Notes: generated by a model from the sequence alone, not told the origin. 64,000 bases of DNA from Epiperipatus broadwayi (GCA_028023455.1 JAQFVV010006215.1:2304580-2368579), one strand, 5' to 3'. Numbered from the stretch's first letter, positions 1 through 13,818 are shown. A program made the numbers and translations.

Positions 1-2895
1 ATTTTTAAATTCAAAATTATTTACTCTTAATTATTGTTCCAGTGTAATATAGAAAATATCTATAAAAAGTTTTTGTTTGTGTTTATTTCTCCTTTGTCTT
101 TCAACTTTATATATATATATATATGCACACCCATTACTATGTTATTGTATGCCCTGAGACACAACTGTTTTTTATATACTTAAGTAATTATATAAAGGAA
201 AGAAGTAGCAATTATCATTTTTGTATAATTGAAATTAGTGATTTATCTAATAGAAATATCTTGAGATTTTTTTTTTCAAAATCAGTTGAATATTGGCCAG
301 CAAATAAATATCCAGCTATTATTAATAGGGGTGTAAAAATCCCAAGTTGGACTGGTTTAATCAGATATTATATTCTGACTTGAAAAATTATATTTTAATG
401 CAGTCTTCATTACTAGTAAAGGCAAAATTCATTGTTTACCTCTTAAATCAGGATGTTATCCTGGGCAATGATATCAAAATTGAATTATCCTTAAGGAGAC
501 TTAAATTTAACCAAAAGATTGTCCAGTTTGGATCATGTATTTTAATTTTGGTTATACAATCTATTTTCAGGTTATAAGAATCTAATCTTTCACTGATAAT
601 TTATATATAGTCAGCTAAAGATGCTCAACTGGATTCTATTAAATATGGGGAATGTTTAACACAGTTGCATAACATACTTTTATCGTTTTTGACACAGTTG
701 ATCTGCTCAATTTGCATTATTTTATTTTATTAATAAAAGCCTTGCAAGAAATATCCAGAAATGTTAGTATGGTTTTTCCTCACTAAAGCTATTATTTCTC
801 TATACTTTTTAGTATTATTGCAATAGTTATATTAATCTAGTCTATAGTTTTGTAGAGCTTTATTTCAGACAGCAAATATTTATAGCAATACCAATAATCT
901 TGTGCTTTAGGAATAATCAAGATGCATATTATCTTAGGAGTTTATTTTTTGCACAAGTTTAAAAAGTATCATTAAATTCATATTCTGTAGTAGTAGAAAG
1001 ATTGTCAAAGAATATATCTACATTCATTCTATTTTACAGCTTAGCAGTGGGACTTAAGAAAAAATAGTAATGCTTGCCTGATATTTTTTAATTTTGAAAA
1101 AGGTGTTGGACAATATTATAATTTTTTATTTAAATGAGAAGTAAGAAGTTTTGAATTACTGCTTTAGTCATCAGTATAAGACAAATTTTACCTATTGTGT
1201 GATTTGAGCTACAGCTTATGATTTTGATATCTTGTTGAAATATAAGCAAGTAGAAGATCTGAAAACGTGAGTTTTGAAACAAAATTGTAATCGTACAATT
1301 TAGCAAATAATTCAATATTCAGATGATTGGATGTTTAGTCATATAATAATTTAGATCCAAATTAGTTGAATGATAGTTTGGCTGTTACAATTCTCATGCT
1401 TAAATAAAATGGAGGAAGCAAACGTACTCATGGTAAGCTAGATCATAATCCCTGCCGATTGGCTTATAAGAAATCTGTGTGATTTTAATTCAAACTTGAG
1501 AATCTTCACATTATTAAATTAAGAAGCAAAATACAAACATTTGGTCTATGGATAATGAGTATCAAGCAAAATGATGCTGCTTGCAAAATAAACTTATGGG
1601 AATAGAGAACTTATTACATATAAAGAAAAGCGAGTTTCACATGTGAAAATAAATTGTTGGTTAAACTATAATTAAAAAATCATTCTTAGAACATATTCAC
1701 TAAGTTATTTCAAATTTTTATGGACTCATTTTATTATGCATTGAACTAAAGGTATGAAAACTGAAAACGATTATGATGACAATTTTTTTCAACTGCTAAC
1801 TGATGCAACTAAACTAGTAAAATATGTTTAAATTGATGACTTTTTGTCTACTATTCTTACAAACTGATTGATCTCTCTTTTTTGTTCAGTGAACGCATTA
1901 CTTTAAACAACTGTAATATGTTGAAATTTATATAATTCGTCATTATGCATAATTCAATAGCAATTAATGAAGAATAACTTATTTTATTTTATTTCAGACT
2001 TAGTCTTTTTCTGGTCATTTCTGATAACTCAGCTAATAAATTTAAACCAGATAAATAAATTTAAAAATATAATATTCCATAGAATATTCTCCAAAAAAAA
2101 TGTCTGTAGGGAAGTGCATCCTTCATATCTTGAATGTTTTTGCTCTTTCTCTTTACTATGATGACATTTTATTGTTTTCAACAGAAACAATATACCAATG
2201 CATATATTTTTACACAGTTAACACGGTTATTGTTTTGAAAATATACTAACTGAAAAATAATTTTCTGAATTGATCAACTGATTGAATTAAATTTTTTAGC
2301 AAGATGAAATTGAATAGTTGACTCTGAATTACTTTTACAATACATTAGAAAAATGTAAATTGTTTGAAAAACGAAAGTATAACATCGACAGATTTAACAG
2401 ATTATTTCTTAATCATAAGATTATCTTCAGAGACAGATTCAAAATAAATATATAGTATTAGTATAAGGTTCAAATAGTATTTGATTATCTCACTAGTGAA
2501 AATTACTAGTGATAGATGGCTTTCATTTCTGAGGATGAAAAAAAGAATACAAACAGTTGGGAATTAAGATTGAGTCAAAAGTAAAAAAGAAAATCGACTG
2601 GAATTGTTCTAAAATCTTATGTCCATCATATAATAAATATTTAACTGTGGAAATGAGACAATTTATTCTAATAAGGAGAGTCAGAAATGTTTAAGTAAAA
2701 TGTACAAGAAAAAACAGATCCATTTAACTTGTAATTGTGGATAGCACTTAATATTACTCTAGAAAAAATGGACTTTTATTTCTTTATTGAGAGAATTTCA
2801 AAATGTTTAAATGGTTATATGAATGAAAATATGTTAATATAAAATGTCTTGAACTGAATTATGTGGAGAACAAGTGTGGTGGACTTTTAATATAT
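1..2895. other. AT-rich DNA without recognisable genes
   Basis: No protein family, splice-bounded exon or RNA gene could be recognised on either strand. Open frames of 60-86 codons occur (for example 123-383) but their translations are low-complexity and rich in Ile, Leu and Phe, as expected by chance in DNA this AT-rich. A short AT microsatellite lies near 110-124. It is probably intergenic, downstream of the minus-strand gene that ends near 35.5 kb. Confidence 0.5.
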
Positions 2896-2907
2896 AATTT
2901 ATTTAGT

Positions 2908-3109
2908 TATCTAATGAGCTCTTAACAAGCTTTTCAGAATATCCCCAACCCCAGATCAGTTTCTGTTGAGGACGCCAATAACAGAAACTGGTCTGGGGTT
3001 GGGGATATTTTAAAAAGCTTGTTAAAAACTATTGGCAAGCTCATTAGATAACATTTGTAATACAAGCTTAATAAATTAGGTCATGTGATGTATGACTTGA
3101 TTTCTTTGC
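2908..3109 (+). mobile_element. Foldback retrozyme-like element, family 2, with 12-bp TSD
   Basis: Two inverted arms (about 2907-2966 and 2980-3051) flank a short centre. The right arm continues into a 3' tail (AACATTTGTAA, then GGTCATGTGATG, then a TTGATTT end). The exact 12-mer AATTTATTTAGT occurs at 2896-2907 and 3110-3121 and is read as the target-site duplication. Each arm begins internally with CAGAAAC followed by ACTGGTC or ACTGATC and TGGGGTTGGGG. This is the 3' half of a hammerhead core (GAAAC, stem III, cleavage triplet, stem I); the CTGATGA half is absent. The left arm stops at the homologue of ATAAC, the same position as in the 52.9 kb copy. It is non-coding. Family 2 also occurs at 41.8, 47.1 and 52.9 kb. 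Confidence 0.75.
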
Positions 3110-3401
3110 AATTTATTTAGTATATGGATTCTTTCGACAAGTTAATTGTTAGTAAAATATAAAAAAACCTGTAGAGATTCCAGTCTGAAGATTAGAATTG
3201 CTTTGGCTTTATTAAGGCCTTTAATTCTGCCACTGTAGTCACATTTCACAATCATTAACTATGTATTTCATAGTCTGTGATTGGCCACAGTTACATAAAT
3301 AAATAGACAAATTCCATTTATGAAGCAGGTGAGTTTAACAATTATATATTATCTTGAATCTGTTAACAAGACCTCATTTGCATCTAGGAAGATCAAATTT
3401 A

Positions 3402-3598
3402 CATAAGAATTCCATTTTTATACTATGATTTTTTGATGCAGATTTTTGATTAACATCCAAAATGGGTATCTTGATTTGAAATGAGCATTAGAAATTTGTT
3501 TGGAACATCATAAGAATTCTATTTTTATGTAATAATAGTTTGATGCAGATTTTTGGTTTAACATTCAAAATAGGGATCTTGATTTGAAATGAGGAATT
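3402..3598. repeat. Two tandem copies of a ~106-bp unit
   Basis: The segment starting CATAAGAATTC at 3402 recurs at 3508. Both continue through a TTTTTGATGCAGATTTTTG-like stretch and a CTTGATTTGAAATGAG-like stretch, with scattered substitutions. Period is 106 bp. No coding potential was seen. Confidence 0.7.
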
Positions 3599-4295
3599 AG
3601 ATGGTGATATTTTTATCTTAGTTATTGGTAAGTCTGATCTCCTTAATTTTGTACATTTTATGTGAAGCTATTTCTGATATCTGGTGGAGGAATACATAAA
3701 AAAACAAAGTCCCCACAAAGGAGCTTATTTGTACCAGTAATATTTTTCATATATTTAAGAGGTCAAAAGTTTATTGTGAGAACTTCAGACATACTATTTA
3801 CCAGACTATGCTAGTGCTAAGGAAATTATTCATAAAGTTCTTTCAACACAATCCCAAGTAAAGTCAGCTAGCTTTCCAAGGACAATTATTCCTAAAAATT
3901 AATTTTGATCTAAGGGGCTTAGAGAAATGAGGGAAATAAGTTAGACTACAATTCAAAACAACGATAGGCTTGTATTTCAGGATTATTGCAGATTGATGTT
4001 TAGATGAAAAAGTAAGCATACTGTATTTGGATTAGGAATAAGATTCCTGTCATTAAAAAAGATTTATAATTTTCACATCCTTATTGGAAAAAACTTCTAT
4101 TTCAGTTAAAGATCTCTTGAGAATATCTAAGCAATGTGAGCATAAATGACTTTCCTGTATCACTGATGAATATATTAAAAGTGAAGCTTGAGGAAGGCTT
4201 ATGTAAAATTTTGTATATATTACGATTATTATTTAATATCGATTGAATTTTTCTATTGGTGAGCAATTTTATCAAGCAAAATAATGATTTCTTGC

Positions 4296-4402
4296 ATTGG
4301 TGGTAGAGAGGTCAGTGCGACTGCCTTGCACTTGCAGGCGGTTGTCCGGATTGCAGGTTCACGTCCCGGCCGATGCTATGACACTTAAAAAAAATTTTTT
4401 TT
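4296..4402 (+). mobile_element. tRNA-derived SINE
   Basis: A tRNA-like head has a box A-like GGTAGAGAGGTCAGTG and a box B-like GCAGGTTCACGTCCC, followed by CCGATGCTATGACA and an A-rich tail. A second copy with the same order of blocks and the same GATGCTATGACA-like end lies at 47947-48062, so this is a repeat family and not a tRNA gene. Expected transcription is by RNA polymerase III, with movement by a LINE machinery; both are inferences from the structure. Confidence 0.75.
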
Positions 4403-4731
4403 AGATGTTTTAAGATCATTTTCCCAAGAGAATCATTAGTCGAGGTTAAATCAATAAAGATCACATTAGTTTTTAATTTATTTTGAAAATCTTTTTCAAT
4501 ATAAAGTTGTTAGAGATAATCTTGTTTATATAACTTGTTTTTGACTATATTTAGCCTGCTCTAAAAATAGATGATTCTCAATTATCGGCCAAATTCTCAA
4601 TGATTCTTTCAAAACGATTGTAGAGAAAATATGATATTAGACATTTTTTTGGATCACTACTCAAGTTTATTTGGCTTATTATTTTGCTTTTATAACAAAT
4701 TTTGAAATTATTTCTGTATGAATAATGTTAC

Positions 4732-5222
4732 ATGATCACTATCTCATACTAGCACATAATTGTTATTAAACAAGGCAAAACTCTTCATACAGTAGTGCCA
4801 CCCTGTACCAGTAGTGGCTATGGTTGTTAAAGAGCCAAAGACACCAAAATCTATGGGTGTTGAACTGAGTTCAGACTCATGACTATATAAGATATTGAGC
4901 TTAGATTAAAAATATTGTGTTTTCAATTTCATTATCATAGTTTTGTAGTTAAGTAGAGATAAAAGGTGACTGCTGGAGGGTTGCATTAGATCCTAATACT
5001 AGGTGCAGTGCTCTCAGATCCAAGGCTCCTCACTGATGATGGCCACAAGCCAGAAACTAGTCTGGGGATATTGGATGAGTAGGCACTAGATAGGGATTTT
5101 ATGCACAAGCTTTTTGGCATCCATTGATTACTTTGTTTAGCACAGGGTGGCACTACTGTATGGAGAGAGTTTTGCCTTGTTTAACAACAATTATGTGCTA
5201 GTATGAGATGGTGATTATGTGA
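4732..5222 (+). mobile_element. Foldback retrozyme-like element, family 1
   Basis: The left end (4732-4812) is the inverted copy of the right end (about 5145-5222), including ACTCTTCATACAGTAGTGCC against GGCACTACTGTATGGAGAG. Between them lies one plus-oriented unit similar to the 466-bp units at 13.2-15.0 kb, with a hammerhead at 5020-5074. Both ends reach the CATGATCAC-type tail, so this copy is more symmetrical than most others. No clear target-site duplication was found. Confidence 0.8.
5020..5074 (+). ncRNA. Type I hammerhead ribozyme motif
   Basis: In order: CCAA and CCTCA (5' side of stem I), CTGATGA core, stem II TGGC/GCCA with a CACAA loop, GAAAC core, palindromic stem III ACTAGT, cleavage triplet GTC, then TGGGG and TTGG (3' side of stem I). 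Stem I forms as CCTCA/TGGGG (one G-U pair), an internal loop, and CCAA/TTGG. This copy has a closed 4-bp stem II; most family 1 copies have an A-A mismatch at its base. Cleavage is expected after the C of GTC. Stem III is too short to fold well alone, so activity would probably need a dimer. Confidence 0.8.
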
Positions 5223-6648
5223 GAAAATTATTGTTTTAACTCTTAGTTGATTTACATCTTATAGTTTGATAGTAAGCCAATCCATAGAGAAATTATTTAA
5301 AAAAATTTAATTCAATAGTAATAGTAATACTGTCATTTAAAAAACAACTGACTTTTTGATCTTTCCCATATTTTGAATTCACTACCAGTATATTTAAAAT
5401 TGGACCACTTGTATTAAAAGTAAAGCTAACATTAGTTTAGTTTTTAGAGAATAGTGATTAACTGCCCATAAAAGCTAGTTCAGTAATCATGACGAGATAT
5501 TCAATAAAATTAATTTTTTTCTGTTAAATTTTTTTATACTTGAATCTTTCATCCAATGACTGCCACCATCAGTTTAAAACAATGAAGACTTAAAAATCAT
5601 CATATCCAAATAGGTTCTTCATCTGCAAAAAGAATTTGTGAACCCAAACATGTCTAAATCTCAACCTATTAACTCTTTTCATGAAAATATGTAATTCTAA
5701 GGCACTTGTTGACTGCAAGGTCAATGATTGCTTTAGAATTATAATATCTGTCCATTGAGAAAAAATTTACAATGGAATCTAAAAAATAATTTATTTATTT
5801 TTACCAGAATTAGTATTGAAATCGGTTTGTTAAATGATTTAATTAAAAGGTTTGTAAATTCAAACTATATATTATTTTATCAAGTGTAGGCATTTCTGAA
5901 GATAAAAGGGGTAAAAAAGATAAAGAAAAAACCAATAAAACATACTAAAATAATAAAAAGGGAGGAAGTTGAAACCAAAATTGATATGCGGGTAATTAAA
6001 AGATGAAAATGAGTTTTCACAAACATACAATTACATTAACATATACCATTTACACCTTTTCTGAGTATGGATGCCCAAACCTGGGGGATTTCATTAGCAA
6101 TTCCATGCCCTGAGCAGATTATGTATATTGATAAAGTATTTAAGAAAGGTGTAAATGATATATGTTAAAGTAGAAATCAGTACATAGGAAAAGGAAGAAG
6201 AAAATTATATTACTTTCATACAATTACACTGTCACAATTCATGCAAAAAGACAACTGATGATATGATAGATTCATGATGACTAAGCTCTAAGTGAGTGAA
6301 AATAGTAATCTAAAAAAGAAAAATGAAGAGATAGCAAAAAAACTTCTCTTTTATTAAAAAAAACAATAGAAAAATAGATAATAGCTTTAAACAGCTAGAT
6401 CTGAAAGTCTCTGCAATATTTTTGATTCAGATGGAAATCAACAATAACCTTGACAGAGGCAGAATATTTCTCAACAATGATCTTGATACACTTTGAAGAG
6501 TAAACACAATCTTTGCACAACATGGAAGACAGGTATCATTAAATGATTGAAAATATCTGTATATTTTATTTAACATTAAAAAGTGGGAATCAATAAAATT
6601 CTTAATACTGATATTATTTGATGATTATCTATAGTTTATGTAAAATGC
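5223..6648. other. Non-coding AT-rich stretch with one hairpin
   Basis: No gene was recognised. One imperfect hairpin has arms at 6038-6060 and 6145-6166 (ACATATACCATTTACACC against GGTGTAAATGATATATGT) around an 84-bp loop. The 14-mer TTAATACTGATATT occurs at 6602 and 6649, just before the next element. Confidence 0.5.
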
Positions 6649-6662
6649 TTAATACTGATATT

Positions 6663-7053
6663 TAATCACATGATCACCATTTCTTATGCTTGCTCATAAC
6701 TGTTATTAAAACAGGCAAAACTCTTTATACAGTAGTCCCACTCAGTGCAAGCCAGAGTAATCAACGAATGCCAAAAGACTTGTACATAAAATCCCTATCT
6801 AGTGCTAACTCATCCCAATATCCCCAGACTAGTTTCTGGCCTATGGCCTTCATCAGTGAGGAAAATCTCCGAAACTAGTCTGAGGATATTGGGATGAGTC
6901 TCCTCACTGACAAAGGCCATAGGCCAGAAACTAGTCTGGGGATATTGGGATGAGTTGACACTACATAGGGATTTTATGTACAAGCCTTCTGGCATCCATT
7001 GATTACTCTGGCTTGCACTGAGTGGCACTACTGTATGGAGAGTTTTGCCTGTT
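6663..7053 (-). mobile_element. Foldback retrozyme-like element, family 1, with 14-bp TSD
   Basis: Reading the minus strand, the element ends at the left with the family 1 tail (AAATGGTGATCATGTGATT-like), and its other arm stops on the right at GCCTGTTTT, the standard break point of this family. The exact 14-mer TTAATACTGATATT flanks it (6649-6662 and 7054-7067); a third copy of that 14-mer 47 bp upstream weakens the TSD reading slightly. Arms meet near 6862-6895. The left arm has a complete hammerhead core; the right arm has CTGACAA in place of CTGATGA and is probably dead. Confidence 0.78.
6815..6861 (-). ncRNA. Hammerhead ribozyme motif, shortened stem I
   Basis: Minus strand: CCTCA, CTGATGA, A, stem II GGCC/GGCC with loop ATA, A, GAAAC, ACTAGT, C, TGGGG. 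All catalytic-core residues are present. The outer CCAA half of stem I is lost because the arm junction falls there, so only the inner five pairs of stem I remain. Confidence 0.7.
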
Positions 7054-7204
7054 TTAATACTGATATTAATGGAACCATTATCTATATAGTGTACATGATC
7101 GGTAATTTATCAATAAAATTAATCATAAATAATCATCAAATTAATTACTTAATTTTTAATTATGAATATACATATATTGTTAAAAGAAGATTGCCTTGAT
7201 AAGT

Positions 7205-7262
7205 TTAACGTTGTTGATTGTTAATGATATTGGGATTGTCTAAGTGTTGACTGGCTTTTGAT
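7205..7262 (+). repeat. Family 3 repeat tail
   Basis: GTTGTTGATTGTTAATGATA, then TTGGGATTGTCTAAGTGTTG, then ACTGGC. The same block recurs at 7549-7600, and its end (CTAAGTGTTAACTGGTTT) recurs near 58150-58175; CTAAGTGTTGACTG also occurs at about 15483. This suggests a short interspersed family with a conserved 3' end. Its type is unknown. Confidence 0.55.
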
Positions 7263-7548
7263 GATTGCTTACAAACCCATTTAGCTTGAGCATAATTATA
7301 CTTATTATTCAAGTAATACTTTGGGTGCAATTTGAGAATTATAATTGCAGTTTGTAATGTTATAATTGACTATTTATTAGTCTGCATTCAGAGTAGGTTG
7401 CAATTACCTGTTTAAAGAGATTTATTTAAACTTCTTTGTATCAATGATTTCAATCTAGTTCGAGTTGCAATCTTTAGTATCTATATAAATATATTAGATC
7501 ATTATTAAAGGTGGATTTCCACCTTTATTGTTAAAAGGAGTTTGATAA

Positions 7549-7600
7549 CAGTTTGGATTGTTGATTGTTAATGATATTGGCATTGTCTAAGTGTTATCTG
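7549..7600 (+). repeat. Family 3 repeat tail, second copy
   Basis: Repeats the block at 7205-7262 in the same orientation, about 345 bp downstream, with few substitutions. Confidence 0.55.
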
Positions 7601-10600
7601 GCTTTATATATATATAATACTCGTAATGTGAACAAATAGATCTTGATGATATAATGTAGTTCATTATTATATGATGTCATTGAATTTGAGATGCTGAAGC
7701 AAATTACATTAAGAACTGCTGAGTAAATGACAAACTATCATTGATGATGATCAATTGTTATCACGTGGTCACAGTATCCTATTACCAGATTATCACACCT
7801 ACATTTAGGCAGAAAATTTAATATAATAATGGAGGGCAAAATAAATTGATGAATGGTTGTGGTGTGATATATAATTTATTTACAATTGCCACATGTTGGT
7901 TGAAGTTTTAAGTAATGAGGGATATAAATATACCCATTAGTCAGCATTTACATTCTGGTAGGAAAAAGTTATTAAATATTTGATTAAACATATAAACTCA
8001 AACTCGATTCTCAGTTAATGATTAGAATGGTGATAATGATAAAATTATATATTTCCATTTGTAAAGATTGTTCAGGAAATTCTAAAAAACACATCAGTTG
8101 TATTTCCTGATCATTAGCAATTTATAATTATCTATGTGATGATTGAATTAAAAATCACATCATTTAATAACTTCATTTATAATCAGGATATATCAAAAAG
8201 GTTCTTAGAATAACACTACTTCCCCTTACGTAATATTATATATGATAAAGTACTAATCTCATATAATATTAGAATTCCTGTCCACTAACATACCAACATA
8301 TTCCCCTATTTAAAGCACAAGCAAGCTTGGAAATATAAACAAGCTATTTAAATATACATTGAGACAAGACTAAATAAGAATGGCACCTATACTCATGTAC
8401 TTTATGCAATAAAAACAATGATTTAATTAAAATTTATTACTGCATACACAGAGATATAATAAAATTGTACCCCTGAACTGATTATGTCAGAAAAATGCAT
8501 ATGCTTTACAATTAAAGAGAAAAAAAGGTCTTAGATTATAAAGAGGCTTCAATATCAAGCCTTTATTAAATTTAATCTGGTAGGTATTACTGACATGCAA
8601 TTCTTTATACAACATCTATTATATCTAAACATCCATTAATATATATTGTAACCTAGTGTTATTGATACTTGGTTTGTTTAGCATTGTTTCCACAGGAAAA
8701 CAATGCAATCCTTTTCTAGGAAATAAAAAGTAAAATAATAATAATAATAAGTGATTAATAAAGTATGCTATTTACTCACTATAATGTGTTTTAAGCAAAT
8801 AACTAATAAATTTGGTAATCCCATGTCATTTTGAAGAAGAGCATAAATAATTTAGTTAAAATATTAACCATAAGAGCACTTTAATATAGTATAAAAGCAC
8901 ATCTCACAAACAGTAATTGATTTTGGAGGGGTAGAGGGGAGAGTAGATGAATGTCTTATCATAAAGCACAATGACTTCTGATAATTTTTTTTAAATTATT
9001 TAGATAATAATGTATACAGAATGATACATCACTAATAAGCATTATTAGTTAAAGATATTTATTATTTTTCATTAGTTGTCAAATTATTTTGTAATCCATT
9101 TAAATCATATGAAAATATATGACTGTAATAAGTTTTTTTTTTTTTCCTTTCCTTTGTTTATGTATAATTAAATAACGATTTTTCTGTCAGAGGTCGCTAA
9201 AAGAAGACCGCTAAATTTTGTAGAAAATCTAGTCTGACATAAGTTTTACAAGAGGAAGCAGTGCTGAAATTCGGTAACAAATTTTTATATTTTTTATTGC
9301 AGAAATAAATATAATTCAAGTAACATTTTAACAAAATCATGTCTAGCTAAAATATTTTGATAAGACATCCATAAGCTTCTGTTGCTATCTACCTATTATA
9401 AAGCTTTTTATACTTAAAAAAATGTTCTATCTTCGGCTAAAGTGCAAAGTGAACGTATTGACTACAGCGATCACGGAAAATATCATTATAGTTAAGCTAA
9501 GCTATATAAGTAATTTCCAACAAATAATCAATTATTTGTTAACTTTACCTTATTTAATAATCTTTTCATGGTATAAAAGAAAAATTATAATTAAAAGACA
9601 TATCATAAAAGCCAAGGAAAGTTAACAAAAAGTTTTGCGCTCTTTCTAACAGAGATTGTCTGCTTTAGAAAATAATGCAAGTTCCCCACGTTAAAATCTG
9701 TTTTATTCACTGAAAATTATCGAGAAATAATATAAATAATAAATGATATTTACTTATGCACCTGCATATTTTTAAAAAAAAAGAAATATAAATTTTCTCA
9801 AGGCAAATATTGGAAAATTTGTATGTGTGCATTTTACGGAGAATTCAGTATTAAAGAAAAATTACAATTCCTAGAGTAGGAATAAAAACTATAAACATTA
9901 GTGATTTAATTATAACCCTAAAATAATATGTTATATTATCCATCAATGGGAGTCATTAAAACTTTATATCCACGTAAGTCAGCTGCAGACCTTCTAAAAA
10001 TAATATTTTGGAAAATTCGCGCACTCTTTTATTCATAAGCCAGCTAGCTAAAAATGATACGTATCGCCAATCGTAAAAAGAAAAGAATTGTATATGTGAT
10101 CGTATATCGTAAAATATTCGTAGTGTTAAAATCTGTATTGTTTTCTTGGATTCCTAATGATAGCAGTTAATTCAAGGAAGAATTAAAATCCAACGCTGCT
10201 ATGTTTTCTTTGCCTAATATTAAGTGCACCAGAATGAAGGCAACTTTTTATAAATGAAATAATAAAATGTGTTTCTTGTTTTAAATTTGCTTCGTGAACT
10301 ACGAATGAATCAAGTTCTTCATCTGGATAAAGTGCCCAACAGAAAACATTTTTTTTTAGTGATATTATAAGCACTTGTTAAGTAATGATTTTTTTTTTAC
10401 TAATTTGTAAAATTATGTGTATTTTTTTTTTATCAGCAGGTTAAAGGCTATTTATTCAAGTAATATGTAAATGACCTTGTAATCATAAAGGTATGTTTTC
10501 ATGTAATTATTCTAGGTTAAATTTATATTTGACCTGAAAAAAATATTTTTTTTTATAAAATGCGTTTACTTATAATATGCAATTATGAGGATCAATTTAG

Positions 10601-13172
10601 ATGTTAGATGCGTGGAAGAGGAAAAATTTAGATACTTAATAGGTAAAATATCTAGTTAAAATTATCAGAAGTAATTAAAGAGAAGTGCTATACAAAATAT
10701 TACTTATTTAAAGTATGAAATAAATTTATACTATGTTAATTAAGGAATTTATTCCCAATTATTCTTTATTAACGCATTCACTTGGTTTAGTTCAAAATAC
10801 TATACTTCCTATTATTTGTTGAATATTTCTTTGGCAAAGGTGAAAATTATTATTGTATTCTGTGATATCCATTGATATCAGACGTTGATCTAAGTATACC
10901 CCGGAGCATAAATTTAGTGTAATTGGTGTATTTGCTTGTCTTGCCCCGATATAGCATCGGTATAGGCTTAATATGCGCCTAAGTAATAATTGTAATGTAT
11001 CTATTTTGTGGGATAGAAAATAATCTCCCCAAAAGCTTTATTTTTCATGAGGGGAATAGATAAATCTAGTATTCGGGTATGTTTATAATCCAAGTGATTG
11101 CTTCTCAGAGTAAGGACGATCAGTACTTTATATAGTATTTAGTGTATTTCATTAGTTAAAATCCCAGGAGAGGATTATATTTGGTGTGTGTTCCTATTAT
11201 GCCCAAGTAAGAGGCAAGGACCCACCAAACTATTTAATATAGTAGTTAACTCTACTGCCCTTCGGTGTTATTCCTGATTCCTCATGAGAAAATAGAGATA
11301 ATTCCACCACGGAAGGTGTTGAATATTGTGTTTGTTTAGAAAGTTATGGCAAGATAACGGGTATATTGGAGGTTAATTCCTCAAGCTCCATTTAGTATAA
11401 ATAGCGTGCTAGTGTATATGATCAATGTCTGAATTGTGCGACGGAATAGTGCTGGTAATCCACACGTAAGTCAATGGAGATAGTAAGTTTTAAATTGCGT
11501 GATTAAAAATTTTCATTTGCCAATAGAGGATTCAAATACTAGGTTTAATTTAGGTAAATAATTAAGTAGCACTCACAATATAACTTATACTGAGGAAAAC
11601 AGTGTGTATAACAACTTCAGTTGTTATTAAGGTAAACATTAAAATAATAAGTGTAACTTCTGATACGTAACCCATAAATTATAATAAATTATCTAAATAA
11701 AAAAACTATCATTTAATTAAAGATATGATAACAAAATCATTTGTACGCATTGCCTAGAATAAGATTATTTTTGTTTTAAAACAGATCGTTAGTCAATAAA
11801 TTTAAGTAACCGTTCATATAAGATACACTAAACAAATGAGTTGATGTATCAATAATACTATTTATTTTGTTATATTCAATTTGCATAAATGTAAAAGAAG
11901 ATGAAGAAGTAGTTCGAATCCAGGTCTAAAAGTATAGACGAATTAATATGAGTTATATTTTGTTTTATCCATATGGGATCGAATAAACTGTATATGTTTG
12001 TTTATTATGTTAATCATAAAAGATATTTTTGTCAAATAATAATAATAAATTAGAATTTTGTTATAATTAAATAATAAATTATCGTCTTATTACAAGTTGT
12101 TTTGAGTCATTTTTCTTATGTGCTAAATAAAAGTGTATTTGCATAATACTTGCAATACTTTTCTTGAGTCCAAAATCATTTATGAAATCTTAATTTCAAA
12201 ACACCAGATAGACAATTATAAGCAGATCAAAATATTTCATTATATTATATTTTAATAAGAATTATTTATGGAATTGAAAACTTTAGACCAAGACATTTTA
12301 TTTTATTTTATATGTGTGTAAAATCACTTTATTCCCCAAACTACTAGTTTTGGTTACACATTGTTGAATACACATTTAAGGAAGTGTCTAAGTAATAAAT
12401 CTTGGTGAAATTATTGTGTTGTCATGGATAATGGAAGGACACAAAAGCACCCTTGTCTTTTCATCATTCCGACTGAGATTCTGGATTTAAAAGGCTTTAT
12501 TAGTCAAAATTATGCGTTGTTATTGAATATGGTTATCATCTCATTAAATATTATAATAGTTAATGTGTGGATGTAGACACCTTGATTTTAAATAAGGTAA
12601 ATGTTTCCTATAGCCGACCAGAATGTCAGTCACATGCGACAACACAATACTGCCGAGCAATTTTCTTAAATATAACAGAGAACCCTGAGATTAGTGTCAT
12701 TATTATAAGTGCTCTTAAATTAATAATTGATCAAATTCAGATCAATATTACAAGCGTGGCATGGCTTAAGAGATTGAAACATCTAATTGTATAATAACAA
12801 AAATATTGAGATCATATTGGCAAATTAATAAATGTTTTGTCTTAGTCAGTAATATTAACAATGACATGAAAAATCATCATCATCATTGTCGAACCGTGCA
12901 AGCACTTACAGCTCAGAGAATGTGTTTTGGATAGAGAAAGAATGTTAGTTTATTCTAAATTTTCTTTTTAAATTTATTTTATTAATGATATTTTTTTTTT
13001 TAAATTCCATCTCTGTCTGAACTGCATATCGCTGTAGCTGAATTATTATTATAGAACTAACCTAACGTATTATTATTATTAAGTAAAGTAAAGTGATTAT
13101 CCGGACTATACCAGGCGTAGTCGGAAGGTTGAGGCCTTCCGGATGGATTTTAATATTAATTACGAATCTTCT
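7601..13172. other. Long stretch without a recognisable gene
   Basis: No protein family was recognised. Part of it (about 9900-11480) is less AT-rich and of higher complexity than its surroundings, for example around the CCCCGG at 10901, but no reading frame longer than about 67 codons crosses it and no splice-bounded homology was seen. It could hold an old, unrecognised transposon or non-coding exons. Confidence 0.4.
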
Positions 13173-13352
13173 TCTATTCTTTATTAGACTAAACATCACA
13201 TGATCACTATCTCATACTAGTACAATAATTGTTATTAAACAATTCAAAACAAAACAACACTCTCCATATAGTAGTGCCATCTTGTGCTAACAAGAGCAAT
13301 CAATGGATGCCAGAAGGCTTGTGCATAAAATCCCTATCTAATGCCTACTCAT

Positions 13353-13407
13353 CCAATATCCCCAGACTAGTTTCTGGCTTGTGGCCTTCATCAGTGAGGA
13401 GCCTTGG
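13353..13407 (-). ncRNA. Hammerhead ribozyme motif (array unit 1)
   Basis: Minus strand: CCAA, internal loop, CCTCA, CTGATGA, stem II GGC/GCC with CACAA loop and an A-A mismatch at its base, GAAAC, ACTAGT, C, TGGGG, ATA, TTGG. All core positions are intact. Confidence 0.78.
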
Positions 13408-13818
13408 ATCTGAGAGCACTGCACCTAGATCTTAGGATCTAATGCAACCCTCCAGCACCCACCTTTTAACTCTATTTAACTACAAAACTATGAGAATGAA
13501 ATTGAAAACACTATTAATATTTTCAATCCAAGCTCAATAGCTTATATAGTCATATGGGTCTGAACTCAATTCAGCACCCATACATTTTGGTGTCTTTGGC
13601 TCTTTAACAACCATAGCCACCATTATCCTATTAGGCAGGATTGGTGTTAAACCACTAAACATCACATGATCACTATCTCATACTAGCACAATAATTGTTA
13701 TTAAACAATTCAAAACAAAACAACACTCTCCATATAGTAGTGCCATCTTGTGCTAACAAGAGCAATCAATGGATGCCAGAAGGCTTGTGCATAAAATCCC
13801 TATCTAATGCCTACTCAT

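Noticed and set aside
123-577. Two overlapping frames of 86 and 76 codons near the window start
   Set aside because: No recognisable domain, biased to residues with AT-rich codons, no splice or promoter context. Chance frames are expected in this composition.
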